64,000 bases of DNA from Anodontia alba. Its lineage: Eukaryota > Mollusca > Bivalvia > Lucinida > Lucinidae. Positions 57,620-64,000 of this stretch are shown piece by piece. The stretch's first letter is position 1, and every line of letters starts with the position of its first letter. The notes under the pieces were generated by a model. It ran no database searches and was not told the origin of the DNA. It saw only the letters and a list, made by a program, of their open reading frames with translations. The position numbers and the translations under genes were made by a program. The stretch covers positions 37,702,591 to 37,766,590 of the forward strand of contig OZ024837.1 in assembly GCA_964016985.1 (NCBI GenBank), read 5' to 3'.

Positions 57620-57628
57620 AAAAAACAC
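57521..57628. repeat. A-rich low-complexity tract
   Basis: A runs with single C interruptions. Confidence 0.9.
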
Positions 57629-57739
57629 TATAAAGTAATCTTCAAAATTTCAGGAATTCAATGTCCGAAATACTGTCAGCTTCATAATTCACAATGTACT
57701 GATAAAATTGAAAATAATAACATATCATTTTCACTGTAG

Positions 57740-58318
57740 TCACTGTTGATAAAAAAAAAACCACAGGGACGCTGTTAATGACATATAATATTGTAAATAA
57801 TTATACTCAACACAGGTAGTAGTATAGGGAATAAGGGTGGATATCCGCGCAACGGTGTTCTTCGCAGAGCTGTCTTCTCCGGTTGTGCAAGATAGGTGCC
57901 CTCTATGGAACACGCAGTCCTCGCGGCGCAGATAGGCAAAGGCACAGACGTCGTCGTAGACGTCGTCGACAAACGTCGGAAGGCCGGGGAGGGGGCGCAG
58001 GTGCGTGCGGCCTAGATTGCCTGCCAGATAGTCGACCTTGAGATGTCCGATATAAGATTGCTCTCGTGCGCGTTCTCCAGTAGAAGATGGGCGGAAACGG
58101 CATTTTCGGACCGTATACCCATGGACTGGAATGTTGTTAGCACCGCCATGTAGTAGCTCTAGCGCGTCGGGATCGAGTTGGTTGCTCGGTGTGCCTTGGA
58201 CTACTATTTCTCTAGATGGAAGTTTGGACAACCGTATATCTGGTAGCTCTAGTGTGCCGGAGTCGAGTTGGTTGCTCGTTATGCCTTGGACTACTATTTC
58301 TGTAATGCCGAAATCTTG
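57740..58318 (-). other. Long open frame without ATG in the GC-rich element
   Basis: About 190 codons are open on the minus strand, starting after a TAG near 58319. The product begins with two copies of an EIVVQG-x2-SNQLD repeat, then a Cys/Arg-rich middle (KCRFRPSS, YLRREDCVFHRGHLSC). There is no in-frame ATG at its head. It runs 77 bp past the left end of the element. Either a remnant or an accidental frame in GC-rich DNA. No family recognised. Confidence 0.25.
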
Positions 58319-58702
58319 GTAGCCCTAACCAAAAATGCACTCTTATAAGAGACGAGATGATGCTAACGGCCCGTGGCCAGCTCTTGGAAGAGCTCAGAGC
58401 TGCTGGAAACAGTGGCACCTCTCGGTAAATATATCTTATTCGTGGGCTTAAAAGGGTTGGGGCCTGCAGGGGGTAGGGCAAGCCCCAACCCTCGCTATCG
58501 GTCTCCGCGTGTGCGTGCCTCCAAAACTGGTAGCCGAAACAACGGTAGCCCTGACAAAAAGTGCGCTATAGCTAGAGCCCTTGGGCCGGCGGGGGTGGGC
58601 CACCACACCAGGGGCTCTCACTACGCTCGCTTTGGGGTCTCGGGAGAAGCCGAAGCGCGGCCGATCCGGAAGTGGTCCAGAACCCTTATTCCCTATACTA
58701 CT
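57817..58702. mobile_element. GC-rich 0.9-kb element with 21-bp perfect TIRs
   Basis: The left end is AGTAGTATAGGGAATAAGGG plus T (57818-57838). Its exact complement is at 58682-58702. CAGG flanks both sides (57813-57816 and 58703-58706), giving a possible 4-bp duplication with one unpaired T. Base composition is clearly GC-richer than the rest of the window. Internal repeats: a 90-bp tandem pair (about 58130-58300; word GAGTTGGTTGCTCG twice) and GGTAGCCCTRAC-words. No transposase recognised. Confidence 0.78.
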
Positions 58703-58706
58703 CAGG

Positions 58707-59327
58707 CAGACACACAGTCAGGACATAGCTGACTAACACACCCAATTCTACATTAATCGGAGGAATGGCATCTCGACGATTACACATTCTTACAGGAAGA
58801 ACACATGCGTCTTCCACTGTAAGAATCCTTTAGAACGCTAAAGGCTACAATAAAGCAAACTGCCATTACACCACAATGATTACACGATCACACATCGTCC
58901 CCACGTAATCATTTGGTACAATATCAACATGCCATCGTCATAGCCTCAAACAGGACTCCTTGCTGCTTGAGCCATTTTACAGTACAATATTCGAGAAAAC
59001 AGACTTGCGTATAATCAAATAAAAAGGAACCTCTGTATATGTGTTTAAGGAAATTATCATACGTGTCATTTGTGCTACAAATACATACAAATACAATTTT
59101 GTAAGTATTACGAATGCATACAAACACAATTGTGTTAACTACTGAATGTGTGTGCAGTTAACATAACGCCTAACTGTGTCGTACATTCAAAAAAGTGTAT
59201 ATGTCTGGTAATCATAAATACTAAAATAATACACATGTCAGATCAGAATATGTTATGTTAAAATATGCTAGCGCTATCATTGCTCTGATCCATTTATCTC
59301 TCTACTCAAGTAAGAATATTAATGTTT
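58707..59327. other. No gene seen
   Basis: A short inverted pair, CTTACAGGAAGA / TCTTCCACTGTAAG, lies near 58788-58825. Otherwise unassigned. Confidence 0.4.
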
Positions 59328-59635
59328 GCATTCTGATCAGGGTCTACAGAACCGATCAGACTCACCTGACTGACCAGGATCTATAGAATCGACCAAATTT
59401 AATTTCCATATCTGGTTAGGGTCTACACACCCGACACGGCTTATTCGTCTGATCAGGGTCTACACATATAACCAAAGTATACACATCTGATCAGGGTCTA
59501 CATATATGGTTGCGGTCTGCACATTTGATCAGGGTATATATACACGGCTTGCACACCTGATCACGGTCTACTGAATTGCACTTAATGCACCATCTGATTA
59601 AGATCTACATATCATGCCAGGGTTTGTAAGTACGA
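59328..59635. repeat. Minisatellite of GATCAGGGTCTACA words
   Basis: About ten irregular units of 20-40 bp, each with CTGATCAGGGTCTACA or a close variant. The same word forms the arms of the GATC-type palindromes elsewhere in this window. Confidence 0.8.
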
Positions 59636-60539
59636 ACAATATATTAATCGCAACGTAGTAAATGCTTAAAAACAATAAATTTACCTACTCGAATCTTAGC
59701 TGCGGTAAAGACGAGCAAAATTTTTGCAAGAATAAATTAAATAAATTATTGACTTACTATGGCCAGATCCCCGAAATACAGCACAACATCACAAGATAAA
59801 CAATTTCGAATGAAAAAATATTGTAGTGTGTACAGTTTTACTAAACCAGGGAACTTTTATAGTAAAGTGGCACGTTTTGAGCACGTATCCCGTATCCACA
59901 AGAAACCCGTGATATTCAAGATCTAAAAATAATATTCACAAGAATACCGTGATAGTCAAGATTTAAAATAACCTGTTCGATTGTCTGAAGGGTGCGAAAT
60001 CTTACACAGCGACTGCTCAAATTATGAAGCAAAAAACATTTTTCTCTCGGAACGCTACAAGACTGCAAACCTACGAAAGAAAATTGTCTCCCCTTTCAAA
60101 AATTAGCCTTGAGACAAAAATCAATCCCAGAACAGTGAAGATATGGCTCACCGAACCTAGGTTCACTCGGAATATACAATGTTCTGATAACCGCTCAAGT
60201 ATATAGACGTAAATAATCAAATACGCCCTCAGCATACATTATCTCGTGATTACCGTAATACCGTAACTTAAAAGCTGAAGTGTACCTACTCTCTCAAAAA
60301 GTAAAACAGTTATCATAATCAGCACTCCAGTTACAAAAGCAATAATCTAACCTGGTTAATAAAAATCAAAACAAACTTCTTTTTATCCTATGTACATACA
60401 AAAATATATTCAAGATAAAACAGGGACGTGACAATCTCCTATCAGTGGATCAAAATAAATCGAAAAAGAGACCCAAATTCGCTAAGGATAACGTTTTAGT
60501 GAGAAGGTCATTTTTTCATTAGTTATGCGAGTCTTACAT
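59636..60539. other. No gene seen
   Basis: AT-rich, unassigned. A small direct repeat with CACAAGAA...CCGTGATA..TCAAGAT lies near 59898-59965. Confidence 0.4.
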
Positions 60540-61237
60540 CAACACAACAAACTCTTATTTTGGCAACACACACAAAGGCAAAAGTAGCAACGTCCAGATA
60601 AAGAGATATAGACCCAAAATAAAAGTAATGTAATCAGACGCTCATAGAAAGTAAACATAACTCGGTAAGCATAACTCGCTCATCATGCCAACCCACCCGC
60701 ACGGAGAACCAGGAAACACGGGAACCAATGTCTTTGGCCCGTAAATTCCGCATATGATCAAACGAAATAAATCTGGAAACAGCCACGCCGTAGGGACTGA
60801 CAAGTTCATTACGCGTCCCATAGAACGTCTTAAGTGTTGACACTAGTTTAGTTCTTTGGTATCCCTGACTCAACAATCTCGTAGTGAGTATTCTTCGATA
60901 TAGTCCCTTATGTTAAAAGTTTCGTAAGAAAACAGAATTTGTTCAATTGCACACAATACCAAAGTACCAATACAAGAGTTAGTCTGATTCGATTAATGCA
61001 CAAACACTGAGAACTGGGTTATTGGTGCGAATTTAGAGTGCTGGAAGAGCAATTCTTTTGTCTTTAATTTCAAAGTCAGCAGAAGTTTGACGTAATTATA
61101 GTAAATGGCAGAAATCGGCCTTCCACACACACCCCGCTAAGTACATTTCAATATCTATGACCTATCAATAATGAAGATGTACAGGAAACGCCACAGTCAC
61201 TTAGCACAACTTTCCCAAAGCACCATAAGACGGCATT

Positions 61238-61507
61238 ACGAAAACATACCTATTCAAATATATAGAAACTTTCATCTCCAAAAAATTGAAAATTTTCAGA
61301 TCAAAAACTCTGATATTTTTCATACATTTGCTCAAAACATATCTTGTGGGTACTCGTTAGAACCGCCTCGGCGAGGCGGTTCTAACGAGTACCCACAATC
61401 TATGTTTTGAGCAAATATAAGAAAATAATGTATACCCCTGTAAACCCCAGTTTTACTGTATAAAAGTGGGGTTTAAGGGGGTCAAAAATATATAGGCATG
61501 TTTTCGT
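61238..61507 (-). mobile_element. Hairpin MITE family M1, copy D
   Basis: Inverted relative to copies B and C. Ends ACGAAAACATACCTAT and GGCATGTTTTCGT. The central palindrome (about 61336-61408) has the same GGGTACTCGTTAGAACCGCC arms. It has no partner on the left arm, so it is a later insertion. Confidence 0.87.
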
Positions 61508-61558
61508 GATGGAGAGCTGAGGAACAAGTACTGACAAAACAAATATAACATACCAAAA

Positions 61559-61990
61559 ACGGTAAGAGAAAAGTCCAGTGAGTCCCACAGTCACAAGCCG
61601 CAGCCCTTCCAAAAAAGGCAAGAGAAAAGCCCAGGGAGTGCCACAACCACAAACCGCAGCCCCCCACCCCCTCCCCCCCAGACCCCAAGAGGAAGAGGAA
61701 ACCGACAAATCTAAACAAGACACAAAGTAGAAGAAAAAACAGATAAAACCAAACAAGCGCAAATCGAACAAAAAATACAAAAAGCACTAAGATTAGCTCT
61801 CTCTTCCCCAAGCGAGGTAATTGCAATGCTAAAAAGACTGAAGAAAATATATAAGAACAAATCATTATACAATGTAAGGCTACAATCACCTCATAGAATA
61901 AACCATATGGCTTTAGCATAGAAGCAACAAAGAGTAGACTAACACCGGGACCACCGCCTTAGAACCATGGCGGTCAGTAAAATAAGCCAC
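61559..61990 (+). repeat. R1 repeat with a duplicated start
   Basis: The first about 60 bp (GTAAGAGAAAAGTCCAG-type) occur twice in a row (61559 and 61618). The rest of R1 follows, up to the word GGCGGTCAGTA. Confidence 0.75.
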
Positions 61991-62956
61991 CGACGCACAA
62001 AGAATAACTGTGACAGAGAAAATGCCTTAAATGAGCAGCAGCCAAATTGCTGGGGGTGTGGAGGTGGGAGTGGGGGACTTAAACAAGCATCACCCTTACC
62101 TCCTGATGCCGGAGAAAATTCATCACCGCAGGAATCAGGAAAAAACACATCTGTTTTAGCGCCCCGCCGAGCACACATCAAATGTTTATTGCGCGAAAAG
62201 ACTGATGCAGGCATCCTGTAGAAGATATTTACTCTAGCGAATAACCCCGATTGGACTAACATAATCCAAAGGAATGTTCAATTAGTTACAGTCATGTGAC
62301 AAAGGTAGCCATCGTTCAGCTACACTATCGTTACGTTAGCTTCAATGCATTTTGACATGTACAGTAAAATGTCTGGAGAATAGACTATGGAAGAGAAACA
62401 TGACCAATGAAATAAAAACAAATTGCGAGAAGCAATAAAAATTATGTATACCATTTCTTTTGACATTCACTTATGTCCCCTAAACTTGACCTTAACAACC
62501 TTTTTAAGTACCTAATTCTCCTAATTGGCATTCAATTTGTTTTACTCATCATTCAATATTTAATGTTTGTTTATCATACCTTCGGAAATAAATGTATTAC
62601 ATGTTATATTGTACGTTTCTTTATTATTTTTCATTATAAATTGTATTTGATGACAGTAAAATTCTGGATTGACTGATCACTGAAATCGACGAACCAATTA
62701 AAAAGGCGAAAATAACACATTCGGTTTTATTGAATCTATTAATGAATAGAAACACTGCTAACAAATCATAGCATCAGCTTGCGTGATATTCCTTTCTTTT
62801 TCAAGGTATGGAAAATTGAATTGTTGATCTCAAAGGGTATAACGTATAAAGTACATTACGCTGAAATAAAGGGACACCACATAAAGCATGTTAAATTAAT
62901 TCGTCTTCTCAACCTCTTTACCATATCACCCTATCCACACACACATAACCTGTGTC
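61991..62956. other. No gene called
   Basis: A G-rich stretch follows R1 (62047-62075), as in the copy at 196. The open frame at 61967-62221 is R1-derived with no domain. The rest is AT-rich. Confidence 0.4.
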
Positions 62957-62958
62957 AA

Positions 62959-63016
<58 letters not shown>
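62957..63016. repeat. (AAT)n microsatellite
   Basis: About 18 uninterrupted units. Confidence 0.95.
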
Positions 63017-63017
<1 letters not shown>

Positions 63018-63545
63018 GTATGGCTTCCTTTGTTTTCAACATGTGCTATCTTATATTGTAAATTCATGTAAGTAAACATTTATCTGATGTCGCAGAAGTC
63101 CTGCAAAACTTATCTGCTGCTAGTAGCAGTTTGCTCTGCTTAATTCTAATTCAATTTTTAAAAAACTGACTCTTTTCTTGTCTTATAATGACTCAAGAAA
63201 ACCAGGCTTTAATGGCATTGGCATTCCGTAACTTATGATGTTGGACACAAGTTGGTAAGAACAAACTGGGATAAAAAAGCAGAAATAGTCAGATATACTA
63301 AGTATTACTTCGAGTTCTAAAATTTACAATTCAACATAAAAATCTTACAAAATATGTATTATTTAAGTTAAATAGGAAAACAATATATCTCCACATTGAT
63401 CGTGCCGAAACAAGGGAAGATGATTGTGCACTAGACAAATAACATAAAAAAATGATACAAAGTTCGAATACGTCAGTCAGTCATCTAAGAATTCTACATG
63501 ATGAAATGCAAAAATGTCTATTACAGGAAGTGAAGCTGAACAGAG

Positions 63546-63582
<37 letters not shown>

Positions 63583-64000
63583 GTTAATATGAAAGATCAA
63601 CACGGTACCTTTTATTAATGTCAGAAAGAGTGTAAAACAATTTTTTGGCGCTTTTAGTAATCAAGGAAAAAAAAAAAACAAAAAAAAAAAAAAAAACGCC
63701 AAAATTAAAAAAAACAACAAAAAACTTGCAGAATTTGTAGTTTCAATACACAATCGCATGTATGATATTTGCAATATAATGTCAGTCAGTCAAAGTCTTT
63801 ACCCGGGACAAGAGCAAAAAAGTGTATTTACTTCTTTAGCACGTGAAAATAAAGAAAAATAACGACCTAGACATACATCGGTTCAAAATGGCTGAATAAA
63901 AGCAAACACTCCTTGCAAGTAATTGACAAATATTGCGGGTTTAATTAATGATTGTTTGACGGCTTTACCAGGAAAGAAAATAACACCCAATAATAACTAA
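63017..64000. other. Arm block to the window edge; (TG)n, A-rich tract
   Basis: Matches 10430-11400 inverted, with local indels. (TG)n at 63548-63582 and an A-rich tract at 63668-63720 are specific to this side. No gene seen. Confidence 0.6.

Larger units (their letters stand above)
45715..64000 (-). repeat. Right arm of the large inverted duplication
   Basis: Carries the partners of the left-arm blocks listed for 10430-37570, inverted and in reversed order. The homology continues to the last bases of the window (63970-64000 pairs with about 10430-10470), so the arm is cut by the window edge. Several elements present here (48541-51544, 57817-58702, the M1 copy at 61238) have no partner on the left and are later insertions. 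Confidence 0.7.

Noticed and set aside
61400..61919. Frames of 126 and 145 codons on the minus strand
   Set aside because: They run through the R1 repeat; equivalent frames in other R1 copies are broken at different places.

Overview
This window looks like eukaryotic nuclear DNA from a marine invertebrate, most likely a bivalve mollusc (inference). It is AT-rich, has spliced genes with GT-AG introns, and is packed with non-LTR retrotransposons, tRNA-derived SINEs, hairpin MITEs and tandem-repeat elements of the kind described in bivalves. There are no bacterial operons, no rRNA genes and no CRISPR array. Only one host gene can be supported with confidence. Most of the sequence is mobile-element tissue of several ages.

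Left region (1-10.4 kb). It starts with dispersed repeats (called R1 and R2 here) and a Helitron/pearl-like tandem array at 1450-2650. A complete SINE with target-site duplications follows at 2962-3410. Next is a spliced plus-strand gene at 3666-7917: a signal-peptide exon, then two exons that each encode a cysteine module with identical spacing (C-x4-C-x7-C-x12-C-x-C) and an acidic tail. All the junctions are phase 1 and stay in frame. This is the best candidate for an undescribed protein family.

Large-scale layout. Segments from about 10.43 to 37.57 kb match, in inverted orientation and strictly reversed order, segments from 45.72 kb to the right window edge. At least twelve diverged blocks were matched by eye. 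The simplest reading is an old, very large inverted duplication centred near 41 kb, since filled by many insertions. The left arm runs toward the cysteine-rich gene, so a mirrored paralogue may lie just beyond base 64000.

Centre (37.77-44.20 kb). A nearly intact I/Nimb-like LINE on the minus strand sits between perfect 12-bp target-site duplications. It has an ORF1 with zinc knuckles and an ORF2 with endonuclease, reverse transcriptase and RNase H. ORF2 is split by one 8-bp tandem duplication. The LINE landed in or near the spacer of the inverted duplication.

Other elements. These include a decayed second LINE (25.5-27.6 kb) and several pogo/Tigger-type MITEs flanked by TA. Two elements are flanked by TTAA, one of them with repeated CCCCTAGGGG palindromes. 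A 3.0-kb element at 48541-51544 has 93-bp terminal inverted repeats, and a GC-rich 0.9-kb insert lies at 57817-58702. A very stable hairpin core recurs in several otherwise different elements. One nest is three layers deep (20073-20982), and one SINE is cut in two by a 1.76-kb insertion. All alignments were made by eye, so block edges are approximate unless a TSD or TIR fixes them.
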